DNA of 64,000 bases from Nectonema munidae. Its lineage: Eukaryota > Nematomorpha > Nectonematoida > Nectonematidae. Below the pieces are notes generated by a model. That model had not been told where the DNA came from. It did not search any database and saw only the letters and a list, made by a program, of their open reading frames with translations. The stretch's first letter is position 1. Each line of letters starts with the position of its first letter. The stretch lies in the NCBI GenBank assembly GCA_030549495.1, contig JAUIRK010000285.1:1-64000 (forward strand), in the 5' to 3' direction. Shown here piece by piece: positions 23,501-33,706 of the stretch. A program made the position numbers and the translations under genes.

Positions 23501-26500
23501 AAATATATGTGTCTATTAGGAACTTGACAAAACTCTGCAGTTTCGCTAAGAAAATTTGCCAAGATGCTATATATTCATTGTATATATGTTATCGAGACAT
23601 TTTTATTCTAACCCCGGTAAAATTCGATCAAATACAGTCAAAATTGGTCAAATCTTCTGTTCTATATTGAAAATTATGAAAATACCGTATTTATTAATAA
23701 AATTTTACTATGTAAAATAAATTCTCGATTTTTCCATTACATTTTACATCATAAATATTTTTATAAATTCTATTTTATAAATATTTTCTATACAAGCTGT
23801 GCCTTCACTTTGAAAATTCGTCATGATATATTTGCCTTATTTTTTACGATCATTCTTTTTTTATTTAGGCAGGCAAAAACAATCGCTAGCTATTTTGAAC
23901 CAAAAGTTTCTAATGCTCGTTCTCTCTGTCAGGGTAAAACTTTTTTAAGATTTTTCTTGCCCTTATATGTTGAATAAATTCTGGGAGTTTTTTATGACTA
24001 AAAAGTAAAAATGTTTTAAGCTTACTCTTTTTCTATCGTCTGTTCTCCTTCTGAATGACTTTTTATATAACTTAATTTGGTGTCCCATTGTGCCTGAAAG
24101 GATTAAATTAAAATTAGTTTTATCCTCAAAGATTTGACGGTATACATACATATATTTTAAAGATTTTCCTTCTAATTTAATTTGATCTACACAAAATTTT
24201 GCACTTTTTCTTCTTATTTACTTTTAATGATGTCGTGTCTGAGGGGTTAGACAACTCATTTAAGAGGAGTATAACAAATGTAAATATTATTTGCATGTAT
24301 AAATAATGTCGTATCTCTTTAGAAGTCGTATTGTAGACTGTAGAGGGGTCATGTTTCAGAAGGGTTGCTGAGTATACTTCAAAGATTTATCTTCTTTGAT
24401 GTAATTTGTTCTACATAAAGTTTTACACTTTTTGTTTTATGTTTCACCTCTTGCGGTATAAGATCTTTTTAATCGCATGCAAGGATCAACCTCATGCATT
24501 GCAACTCAATTAAACAATCAGAACTTAATATGCTAATGGATGTAAAAAGTAATTAATTCATTTTTTTATACTCTTTGCCTGAAAAGGTAGATTTTTAAGT
24601 TTATTTTCTATAAAAACAAGTATTATTTATCATTTTTGGACTTAGTTCATTTTTGTTGTTGTTTCTAGCCCAACTTTATCTACATGGACACCATAGCAGA
24701 TATACTCGGTGAAGATGCTCAAAGTTTGCTGACACCATTGTCGCCTTCATTTGAATTTCAAAGTCATCCAAAAAGTTTTTTCAAATTTTCTTTCAACTGA
24801 TTCTAAATGTATATTGAATGACTTACTTCAAAATTCTTAGAACGAAGTAAAGATCCCATGTCAACCCTAGTATCCAAGCCTTACTTCCCTAGTTAAAACC
24901 TCCTTTTAATCAAGTTTTTAGTTTGTAAGTTTATTCGCTACTGCTGCGAAAGTGTAACAAAAACTCTACATTTTTCCGTGTGAGAATTTTCCAGTGATGG
25001 ATATACTTTCTCAGTTCAAATAAAATTGCTTTTTTGAACTGATAGATTACACTAATGACGAAATAGTGTAACCTAAAGGCTAACAACAACAACAACAACC
25101 TATGAATCAAATATAAGATCTTTCTTAAATCTTTCTGAAATGATTTTGTGTTGAAAATCTTTGAGTGCAAATTTCTCGTATTGAATGTCAACATTTTTCT
25201 TTAATACTTTTTTTCGGTGGAATAAAGCGTGTTTCTATACATATTTTATTTTATCATATTGCAATCCTATACTATGAATTTCTCAACATTTAAAGTTCTT
25301 ATTTACAGACTCTTGTATATGAGAAAGAATCTCCACTTTCTTTCACATATAAATACATAAAAACGAATTTTTGTACCTCCTTCAATACCTGATACATTCT
25401 TAGAAAACTGTATCTTTTAAAGCAGTTAGCATATAACTAATCATGAATTAAACAAATATTTTGAAAGTTTAGCAATAGAAAAGCCATTGCTATCACATAG
25501 AACCCCTGACCTCTTTCAGGAGCTTTCTTCAGTTATGTAATTTTTCAGGCACTTTTGAGCATTGATGAAATAAAATTTTGCGCATTTAGATAATCCAATT
25601 TATTAGGTTTTATAGAACCTCTGCGATAGAGTTTAAAAAACTGTTTAAACTCGTCTTACTCATAATATATAAAAAATATTTAATACATATTTATTTTTTT
25701 TAAGTTATAATAAAGTTTTGCAATTACTATTTTTATAACAAACTTTCAACATTTTTTTATTTTTATCTTTGTTAACTTTAATGTTGACTTTTAGGAATTA
25801 AGAATAATCTTTTTATAACGCTTATTTTCATATACAATTTTAGAGTAAATGAAAAGGCCAAAGTCATATGAAAAGTTCACTACAACTCTATTGTCAAATA
25901 AGCATATAAACTTTTTTAAACATAGATTTAATGAATCATAATACTCAGTATTTTCTTCTTTTTTCGTCGATAAAAATTAAGTCAAAATTTAAGGAAAAGA
26001 AATAGGAATTTTTAAAATCGAATAATCTCATACCATTGAAATAAAAAGATTGAATGAACACGAATCAAGAAATACTTATATTCTGCCGTGGCATGGCAGG
26101 TTGGTTGAGATGATGGACTCAGCCCGGAAGCCTCTGGGTTCGATTCCTCATCGATACCAATTTGTTCATATTTTGACATAAGTGGTACATAAGTGCCTTG
26201 TTAATCCACGGTATCTTTACCTTTATAGAATATTATCGAAACCCTTTTTATCATTTGAAAATTCAATGTTCCTACTTATACTCAACCGACATATTCACTA
26301 GGGGTGGCAAGCGCGTCATTTGACTCACACTTACATATTTAAATATTTGTGATTTTTTGAAACTATAAACAACTATTTACTTACACGATGTTTATTAAAG
26401 TTATGTAGTCAAAGTTATGTGATTTTATATTTCTATCGGTTTTTAATTATTCTTTAAATCTATGAAAACATTGTTATCATATATTGCTTTTTATCTTTTG

Positions 26501-29500
26501 ATAGGTTCAAATATTTTTGCATAAAAAAAGGGTTAACAAATTTTACTGTATAAATTTTTTATAACTTTGTCCACCTTTCTGAAGTTTCAAGTGATCTTCA
26601 TGATTTAAGCTGTGTCTTATCTCTGTAATTCTTTATGTTTCAGTTTTTATGAACACATTATAGTTGTGTTTGTATCTTTGTTGTTTTCTAAGTTTGTTCT
26701 TCTTAAATTTATGATATGTAATTCAAGTCTATATTTATTTCTCCCTTATACCAATTCAGGCCCAATCCGACACTAGTGTCCAATACAATAAATATCGCCA
26801 AAACTTATTGAAAAAGGTAAGTAGTTATTTTACAAAAACCTAGGCCTTACTTAAAGGCTTAAATAAATTTGTATCACATTTAGAATGAACTTTTTGTCTT
26901 TTACTTTATTTTGAAATCTAATCTGTACAAATTTTTTGTAGAAAAAGTTCGCCGTCTTTATGATATCTCGAACGTTTTGCATAGTTTGCAACTCATAACA
27001 AAGTTTCGCCATGAAGCGACTGTGGGAGGCAGGAAAACAGCTTTTGTTTACTCTGGGCCTTCGATTAAAGAAATGCAATACATCAGTCTGAGTAATTTTG
27101 CCTCTTTTTTCAACCCATATTTCTTTCCCATACTTTAATGATTTTAGCAAAAGATTTGTTGCCAAAAATATTGTGATCGGAATTACAAAAAACGTCTAGC
27201 TATATTCTATAATTTTTTTATTGTTTTATTAGAAATTTAATGAATCTAAATAAATTTAGTTGTACTAAGTTTAATAATTTTAATCATTTTAGAATATTTA
27301 ATATAATCATAATGTCTATTTGTAATGTCTATTTATTTTTAGAAAAAAGAATTATAAAAATAATCTGAAATATAAAAAGAGTCTAGCTATATTCTATAAT
27401 TTTTTTATTGTTTTATTAGAAATTTAATGAATCTAAATAAATTTAGTTGTACTAAGTTTAATAATTTTAATCATTTTAGAATATTTAATATAATCATAAT
27501 GTCTATTTGTAATGTCTATTTATTTTTAGAAAAAAGAATTATAAAAATAATCTGAAATATAAAAAGAGTCTAGCTATATTCTATAATTTTTTTATTGTTT
27601 TATTAGAAATTTAATGAATCTAAATAAATTTAGTTGTACTAAGTTTAATAATTTTAATCATTTTAGAATATTTAATATAATCATAATGTCTATTTGTAAT
27701 GTCTATTTATTTTTAGAAAAAAGAATTATAAAAATAATCTAAAATATAAAAAGAGTCTAGCTATATTCTATAATTTTTTTATTGTTTTATTAGAAATTTA
27801 ATGAATCTAAATAAATTTAGTTGTACTAAGTTTAATAATTTTAATCATTTTAGAATATTTAATATAATCATAATGTCTATTTGTAATGTCTATTTATTTT
27901 TAGAAAAAAGAATTATAAAAATAATCTGAAATATAAAATGAAGGTGGAGCAAACCAATTAAATTAATCATAATTCTGTTTCTAGATGTTAAGCTTTGAAA
28001 ATACCGGTTTACTAATTTTTTGTTTCATTGTAAATTTAGTATTTCCTATGATGATTGATGTTCTTATTTTAAATTGGCCTTCTTTTTTGTATGTTTTGTA
28101 CATTTTTGTGTTAATGCTTACAAAACCAAAAAACCCTGGTTGATATAACGTCTCAAGGACGAATTTAGAAATTAATTTACCGCGGGATAACATTCAATAT
28201 ATTTATAAGATTCTTTTTAAGTTTAGCTAATTTTTAACAAGCACACGAACGGCTACTTTTGCTTGACAGTTTGGCAAAACTTCTATCCACTTCCGCATCA
28301 CCTCATGAATCACAAATGTTAATGTAAGACTACACGTTCAATGTGAGGAGGGAGAGAAGATTTTTGATAAAAGAACCGTTCTTTATATTTTTCGGACACG
28401 AGCCTGAAGAGATTTTCTGGTATTTCACTTTTTGCTACCACAAGAGCATAACATGGGGTGCTTAAGATATATTATTAATATATTTAAGCTTATTTTATTA
28501 CGTCTTTTTGTTTCAAGTTGTTTAAAAGCCGAAATCTGTGGTGATATACCTTGTAATCCTTGTAGGCTTCTGAAAATCGTGAAGTTAACTCACATGTTTC
28601 ATCCAAACTCATTATATATCTTTTTGTCTAGCAAAAATGGTAACCTTGTGTAGTCTTCTTTTAGTTGAACATAGCAACGAACAGGAAAAAAGGATGTGCT
28701 GTTGTGAAGCAAAACAAACAGTCTTAAGACTTTTGATAGAAGAATTAATGAACGACACCATAGATTGGGTGGATGCTTTAAAACGAATTCTTCAAATAAA
28801 CCTTTTATTTTTGTGAGGATTTAACAAGTCTGTAACGTGATATTCTTTTCGCTTATGCTCGGTACTTTAACCTATTTACACTTGTGGCCAATAGATTTCA
28901 TTTTTTCACTTTGATGCCTACAATTCAACTCTTATTTTAGTAGGTTTTATACCATTCACTAGGTGATCAAGCTCTTTTTAATCTGGAAAATGAAGCTTAT
29001 ATCATTTTTTCTGTTCCAGTCTTCATTATGATCCGAAATATCAGATTTAGATTTCTATGCAACTCTTCGTCAATCCATATTCATTTGGTGCCTACTTATC
29101 CGTGTAGAGGTGACTTATAAAAACCACAGATTACATGAGCAACCGATATCTTATCCTGGTCTCTGATTTATACACCAAAATATGTTTCATATTCAATTCA
29201 ATATTTTGTAGCACTTAAATTTTGCTGGCTTTGAGCCAATATATTCCACAGAAAAATAATCAGTTTATAGCTAATAGTGTGTTAGCAATTGTTTGCTACA
29301 AATAACTTGAACAAATAAAAAAAATGATAATCTTAAGATATGAAAACCTAGGTTGACGTCTTAAAAAATACAACATTTGCTCAAAAATGATAAAAATATA
29401 ATGTTACAAAAAAATAAATACTATCATTGTATTCAATGAGCCAGATTTACATAAGAAAGTGAAAAAATTGATTGAAACATTTTTTGTTAAATAGTGTAAT

Positions 29501-32500
29501 ATTCAAAATAGAGAGCTTTTTTGATAACTTAGTTTTCATTACATAATGATAGATGAAAGGAAAATGTAAAAAAATGTCTGTCATTGTGATATTATGCTTT
29601 TGAGAGTAATCTTAATATTCTTATACCTCTATCAATTACCATTAAATTTGAACACATTTGAACATTTTATGTAACCTTTTCCTTCTATATGATATTTTTT
29701 CATTCAGTAACTTTTCAAATATTTTAAACTAAGTCCAACTTTACATTCGTATTTATTTAATGGACCTAATAAATTTTTTTTATCAAATCCATAAATATTT
29801 GTTCTTTTTTGGAAATTGCTGGTCTTCATTTGGAATAATCTTTGTGAATTTTTTACATTTTCAGTTGACGATTCTGAACCTAGCGAGCATACGAAAAAAT
29901 ACAATCGGCATTCCATTTTCACCTATCTACATGATACTTATTCCTCTCTAAAAAGTAAAGATCTCATGCAAAACTCCATTTGTTGTGACGCAAATAAAAA
30001 TGGTAATTATTATTTTTTTAAATTATCAACTAATTTACTTTTTGTTTCATACATGATTCACATTTTACTTTTTACAATTTCATTTTTTATTGGAGGGAAT
30101 CCATCCAATAGGAGATTGATATTCTATAACTGAAGAGAAATGGATATCACAATCTGGAATTCAACTTTGATTACCAGATGAATATCATACATTTCCTCGT
30201 CCACTAGGCCATTTGTGGACGAGGAAATGTTTATAAGTTAGAAGTTTTTACTGCGAAGTGAATCAGCTACCAGATTAGCTTTACCAAAACAATATACAAA
30301 ATTTACATAAATCTATTTTTTCTAAGAAAGTTTTATTAGTCAAAAACATTCAAATTTTATTAATTAAATATATCAATAAATATAATTAATTCAAATGTTT
30401 TATTTAAAAAGAATTGTGATCTTTGTTTTATTGAGATTTGAAATCAGTGATCCAAACCATTTCTGCATGTAGATAGATGTGGATAGTGAGCTGATTATCT
30501 GCATTCTTATTTTAAAGCCCGTCTCTTAACATAAACACGAGTTAGCACAGCGGAGGCTAGGGTAGTTTGTTTCTTAAGGGTTAAATTTTTTTGTATGATT
30601 TCTAATTGAATTTGATGGTGCTGAATAAGGTTAAATTTATTTTTGAATGTAAAAATCCATTTTATTAAAAGTCAGCAATTTTTGTATGAATAAAAGTGGG
30701 TATTTATTCCTGCTTTTTAGCCACGCAGTAGAAAGATCTTTTTTTACTACGTCTTTTTGTTTCAAGTTGTTGAAAAGCCTACGTCTGTGGTGAGGTGTCT
30801 TTCTAGAAGAAAAAGCAAAGATTTTACAAGTCCACTAGCAACACTTCTTCCTCAAGAAAGTCCTAAAACCGCCTCCAAAGGTAATCAATCCTGTTAAATT
30901 ATTACGCAACTTGAAAAAGACATTCTCCAATTGTGAATGATTGAAATGTAAACATGATGATCTAACATTTCTTGATTTAGCATCATGCATTGCTTTCAGA
31001 GATTTTTCTACAAAAAAAATTTACCCCTGATCACACTTTATTATTTTTTTCTAAAATTATCTGTACAAGAAAGCAGTGTGAATGAAAAATACTTATCTAT
31101 AAAGTGCTTCTTCAATAATCATAAGAAGCAAAATACCTCATTAGATTTTAATGATGATCCCTATTCATTCAGGGTTTAGTCCAGAATTCGTCAACCCTTT
31201 TATTTATTATAATTTTAAATTGCCCACTATGAAGTTAAAAAATGGGGAACACCTTTTAAAACTTTTATTTGAATTCTTCATTCTATTTAAGTTCACGAAA
31301 CACTTACTCAACTTTTTTTCCTAAAAATTCCCTAAGGATTGATTACCCATTCTTCTATTTTCAGTTTTAATCTTTAGTTCTGAAGAATATGTGATCTTTC
31401 AGATCAGATTTTTGATTAGAAAAACTTTTTCTTTGACTGTCATTCTAAAATTGTTTATATGAGAACTCATAGAACTCTCATCTGTCACTCCTTTGGATGT
31501 TTTGTATTTCAGCGCTACTTGAGTGTAACTAGTTCTTTTTCTGCCCGGCCCCAATCGCTAGGCCCTGCATATGTAGCAATGTTCCTATGGCTAATTTCTT
31601 GTATTCATACACTACACATAAGAAAAAATAATAGGAAGAATTTATTCCGCATTAAATCATAATTCAATAGTAATTTACTTCACAAACCAAAATGTTCCTG
31701 GATTTCAATAAATAGAAAATGAGAAATTAAATTTATTTAAATCGATTAGCATAAACGATGAAACATGATGAATTAAAAAAATTCAGATGTGATTTTAATC
31801 AAAATGCCACTAGGTGATTTATCAGTTTCACTACACAGAATGCACGTGATGTCCATATATATAAGAACGTCCACATATAGAAGATTTATACGCCTTTTTG
31901 ATAATGCATCCTATTTTTCTCAATCCCCTGATATATTTAGTCTACTAAATATTTTCATATTCTGTCATAAAAAGGAATTTGCATAATTTAAAGTTTCAGA
32001 ATTAGAACACTTATCTGTAATCAATCCTAGCCCTTCACAACAACGGGCTTTCTATAGAGGTATCCCATATCCTCAAATGTAGATTATCCGCAAAAATTTT
32101 TACATCCCCATCCTCATCTACCGATCATTTACGTGTCAATATCCGCAATAACATTCGCTTCCTTAATTTTCAAACATCTTCCTTTTTCTACATAACGCAA
32201 AGATTTTTTTTTAGAATTTTTCAACTTTACTCTATCCAAAATTTTTATGATATGTTATGTACGTCTTTATGGTAACACATATACATTGATAGCTTCTCTC
32301 TAAATTTTTAAGAAGTACAACTTTTTATGATCCTGAAAAAACGAAATTTTAAATTCTTCAATCAATTGAAATTTGTTGAAGAAAATATTTTTATGTTTTA
32401 TTTTACAAATAAAAATTAATTGATCTTATTTCATCTTCATGAAACTATTTATGAGGATTGAATAAAATTTATTTTTTTGATTTTTAAAATAGGACATAAT

Positions 32501-33398
32501 TTTACAATTTACAAATAGTTAATTTTCCATTAATTTAACGTTGGCTTCTGTTATTCTCTTAACATAAATTTGCTATTTTTTTAAAATCAATTGAAATTTG
32601 ATCTAAAAGAAGAAGGAAATATTTTAATGTCCTAAATAGAGTGTAAATGGAAATTATCAAATCTTTAATAATTTCTAATAATAGTAAATAAATTCTAATG
32701 TTTGGCTTTTTTCCATTCAAGTAAAATTCCAACAAAAATACGCAGAATATTTTCATTTGAAAAAATAATAATTTTCTGTGTTTGGAAATTCTTGATATGA
32801 TTTTGAGGCTAGAAAAATTCTCCACCAGCCCAATTCGTGATAAATTGCAGAGGACTGTGTGAAAACGTTAAAAGAGAAATAATTAATTCATTAAAATATT
32901 TAGTACACTACAACGTGATCCAAGAGTTGCGATACAAGGGAAAAACAATTTATTAACAAAAAATGAAGTCGTCTCAGTTTTTTTAATGCTTTTTAATAAA
33001 AAGTCTTTTGCTTTCTGATTATTCTAGTTGTTAACTAGTTAATAGAAACTTAAAAAAAAAGTATTGTAATTTTTTTAACTTTTCATTTTATTTAACTTTG
33101 CACATTTTTTGATTTATTTCTAGAATCTCCTGTATGTCTCACCTTTCCGAATAACCTAATTTGCCTCAATAGCATGCCTTCTCCGATATTAAGCGTTAAC
33201 TTTGCCAAAAAAGTAAAAAACAGACCAGAAAGGCAAATGGAAGAAAGCCAATCTCACTGCTCAAGCAATAAAATCGGTGATATACGTCAATCCCACTCCT
33301 CCTTTTCAAATGCCTATAGATCTGTTGCTGTCGCCAATGTTATTAAATCAAAAAAAGATTGTTGCATTCAAAAAACTTTGGCTTTTACTTCGCCATAA
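19783..33398 (+). CDS. E2F7/8-like: atypical E2F transcription factor (E2F7/8 type), spliced
   Basis: A nuclear repressor that binds E2F sites without a DP partner because it carries two DNA-binding domains, both visible here. Exons with matching phases: 19783-20090, 20244-20320, 20416-20546 (domain 1), 21937-22030 (linker), 23869-23933, 24669-24723 (3' end uncertain) and 26942-27091 (domain 2), 29865-30002, and a last exon 33124-33398. Key blocks: [17 protein letters not shown] before domain 1 (human: TANLKMLISAVSPEIR), [13 protein letters not shown] in domain 1, [14 protein letters not shown] and [14 protein letters not shown] in domain 2. From domain knowledge, E2F7/8 curb S-phase genes and support endocycles and DNA-damage responses. 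Drosophila lacks this class. C-terminal exon order is the least certain part. The total coding length (about 370-400 residues) is short for the family, so exons may be missing. Confidence 0.85.
20973..21347. mobile_element. Tigger-like MITE in E2F intron 3
   Basis: The ends read CTGTCAGACCTCATTTATTC and, reversed, TTCGGACCTCGTTTATCAGA; GACCTC-TTTAT-GACA is shared. Such ends are typical of pogo/Tigger MITEs, which use TA targets (TA precedes the left end). Non-coding. Confidence 0.55.
21937..22030 (+). CDS. E2F7/8-like: E2F7/8-like linker exon (exon 4)
   Basis: After acceptor TTTAATTCAG the phase-0 frame reads [18 protein letters not shown] and on to a donor TTTAG|GTACTC, leaving one base. 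Position, phase and the KLA-K start fit the variable segment between the two DNA-binding domains. The next exon supplies GC, making Gly. Confidence 0.65.
22601..23234. mobile_element. pogo/Tigger-type MITE in E2F intron 4
   Basis: Identical 12-bp ends, CAGTAGACTCTC, at 22601 and reversed at 23234. Inner parts at both ends repeat AAACCGGA-like words (CGAAACCGGATACC; GGTTTCAAGAGAGTCC). CAGTAGA-CTC ends are characteristic of Tigger-related elements. It is 634 bp with no transposase frame. Confidence 0.7.
23869..24723 (+). CDS. E2F7/8-like: E2F7/8-like exons 5-6: start of DNA-binding domain 2
   Basis: Exon 5 (23869-23933), flanked by TTTATTTAG and AGG|GTAAAA, reads [20 protein letters not shown], close to the human [20 protein letters not shown]. 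Exon 6 starts at 24669 after TTTCTAG in phase 0 and reads [15 protein letters not shown], matching the helix that follows in the family. Its donor is uncertain: A|GTTTGC at 24724, or one of two later A|GT sites, all phase 1, would join the acceptor at 26941 in frame to give KKVRRLYD. Reading through exon 6 reaches a stop at about 24800. Confidence 0.75.
24159..24440 (+). repeat. diverged direct repeat in E2F intron 5
   Basis: About 60 bp at 24159-24221 (ending TTGCACTTTTTCTTCTTATT) recur with changes at 24380-24440 (ending TTACACTTTTTGTTTTATG), about 220 bp apart. An old local duplication. Confidence 0.45.
26085..26225 (+). mobile_element. tRNA-derived SINE, copy 1
   Basis: A tRNA-like head has an A-box-like GGTTGGTTGAGATGATGG at 26099 and a perfect B box, GGTTCGATTCC, at 26137-26147. 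A body and the tail GGTATCTTTACCTTTA follow. The same head-tail plan is at 54616-54765 on the other strand. The acceptor stem does not pair, so this is a SINE rather than a tRNA gene. Located in the intron before E2F domain 2. Confidence 0.75.
26760..26816 (+). other. exon-like 57-nt stretch in E2F intron 6
   Basis: A pyrimidine-rich acceptor (TTATACCAATTCAG) and a near-consensus donor (AAAAAG|GTAAGTAG) bound 57 nt. In phase 0 it is fully open ([19 protein letters not shown]), but the neighbouring exons require phase 1, where it contains TAG. It may be a poison exon, a coincidence, or part of an alternative form. Confidence 0.35.
26942..27091 (+). CDS. E2F7/8-like: E2F7/8-like exon 7: recognition helix of DNA-binding domain 2
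   Basis: After acceptor TTTTTTGTAG the frame reads [20 protein letters not shown] then [12 protein letters not shown]. In the human proteins this is [15 protein letters not shown] then GRKPAFKWIGP, an unmistakable match including the RRLYD DNA-contact helix. The donor CTGA|GTAATT leaves one base; the exon at 29865 begins TT, making Ile, and keeps the frame. Confidence 0.88.
27194..27941 (+). repeat. 187-bp tandem repeat, four copies
   Basis: Units start GTCTAGCTATATTC at 27194, 27381, 27568 and 27755, an exact 187-bp period, and the copies differ by only a few bases. The array is in the E2F intron, 100 bp after exon 7. Near-identity indicates a very recent expansion or ongoing homogenisation. 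The unit is very AT-rich and non-coding. Confidence 0.92.
27942..29864. other. E2F intron 7, no further gene seen
   Basis: AT-rich intronic sequence. A 50-bp block at 28498-28548 (CGTCTTTTTGTTTCAAGTTG...) recurs at 30747-30796. No coding region is supported. Confidence 0.45.
29865..30002 (+). CDS. E2F7/8-like: E2F7/8-like exon 8 (after domain 2)
   Basis: Acceptor TTACATTTTCAG, then a phase-1 entry reading [20 protein letters not shown] and on to [14 protein letters not shown], with donor AATG|GTAATT leaving one base. Entry phase matches exon 7. KKYNRHSIF resembles a basic Arg-His-Ser-Phe patch seen after domain 2 in E2F7/8, but the match is short. Confidence 0.6.
30189..30230. other. perfect 16-bp stem-loop
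   Basis: ACATTTCCTCGTCCAC (30189-30204) and its exact complement (30215-30230) enclose a 10-base loop, TAGGCCATTT. The stem is GC-richer than its AT-rich intron surroundings. Too short for a typical animal pre-miRNA. Confidence 0.7.
30807..30880 (+). CDS. candidate E2F7/8-like exon, phase unresolved
   Basis: Between acceptor GTGTCTTTCTAG and donor CAAAG|GTAATC the open frame reads [20 protein letters not shown] then TASK. It looks like a real disordered-tail exon. However, it needs a phase-2 entry while exon 8 leaves phase 1, so a small exon is missing between them or this is not used. Its exit (phase 1) fits both 31070 and 33124. Confidence 0.35.
31070..31173 (+). CDS. candidate E2F7/8-like exon
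   Basis: A phase-1 entry after CTGTACAAG reads [20 protein letters not shown] and on to DDPYSFR, with a possible donor AGG|GTTTAG. The acceptor has a poor pyrimidine tract next to it and the exit phase (0) does not match the last exon, so support is weak. Confidence 0.25.
31229..31475 (+). repeat. second copy of the 1550-1968 element interior
   Basis: Words such as CTAAGGATTGA-TACCCATTC and GAAGAATATGTGATC follow the same order as at about 1612-1850, with many differences. Its ends are not visible. An old copy in an E2F intron. Confidence 0.55.
31476..33123. other. last E2F intron, nothing further seen
   Basis: AT-rich sequence with no supported coding region. A few short frames on either strand lack splice or homology support. 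Confidence 0.45.
33124..33398 (+). CDS. E2F7/8-like terminal exon
   Basis: After a good acceptor (TTGATTTATTTCTAG) the phase-1 frame reads [20 protein letters not shown], then [20 protein letters not shown], and ends FTSP-stop at 33398. Composition is Ser/Lys/Asn-rich as in a disordered C-terminal tail. An AATAAA follows 300 bp later. Assignment to the E2F gene rests on strand, phase compatibility with exon 8 and proximity; no E2F motif is in it. Confidence 0.55.
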
Positions 33399-33700
33399 CG
33401 ACCCTTCTTTTTTATATTTATTTACTTTTGTACCAAATATTGTAATTTAAATTTTGTAGATTTATAGATAGAAGTATTTTTATTAATGTGCATTAGTAGT
33501 GATCCTTCTTCCTTGAAAAAAATAATTTTAAAGTTATTTTCTAATTATTATTGTTGAAGCTTTTATTATTTTCTATTTATAATTTATCATTTTCACTAGT
33601 TTTTCATTTTCACATTTTTACAACATAGTGCTCTCTGTTATTATTAGTGATTTTTGCTATTAAACCTAAAGGTTTCACTTTAAATCCATTTTAAATTCCA

Positions 33701-33706
33701 AATAAA
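33701..33706 (+). promoter_or_regulatory. polyadenylation signal AATAAA
   Basis: A canonical hexamer about 300 bp after the terminal exon's stop, suggesting the 3' end of the E2F7/8-like transcript. Confidence 0.4.

Larger units (their letters stand above)
28498..30796 (+). repeat. pair of 50-bp direct repeats
   Basis: ACGTCTTTTTGTTTCAAGTT and the following AAAGCC...TCTGTGGTGA occur at 28498-28548 and 30747-30796 with a few changes. The second copy ends just before an acceptor-like TTTCTAG. They may be a short duplicated intron piece or a small transposon relic. Confidence 0.5.

Noticed and set aside
26085-26160. tRNA gene
   Set aside because: A and B boxes are present, but the acceptor and anticodon stems do not pair and a second copy shares a non-tRNA tail; it fits a SINE.
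27194-27941. CRISPR array
   Set aside because: Units are contiguous 187-bp tandem copies without spacers, and the DNA is eukaryotic.
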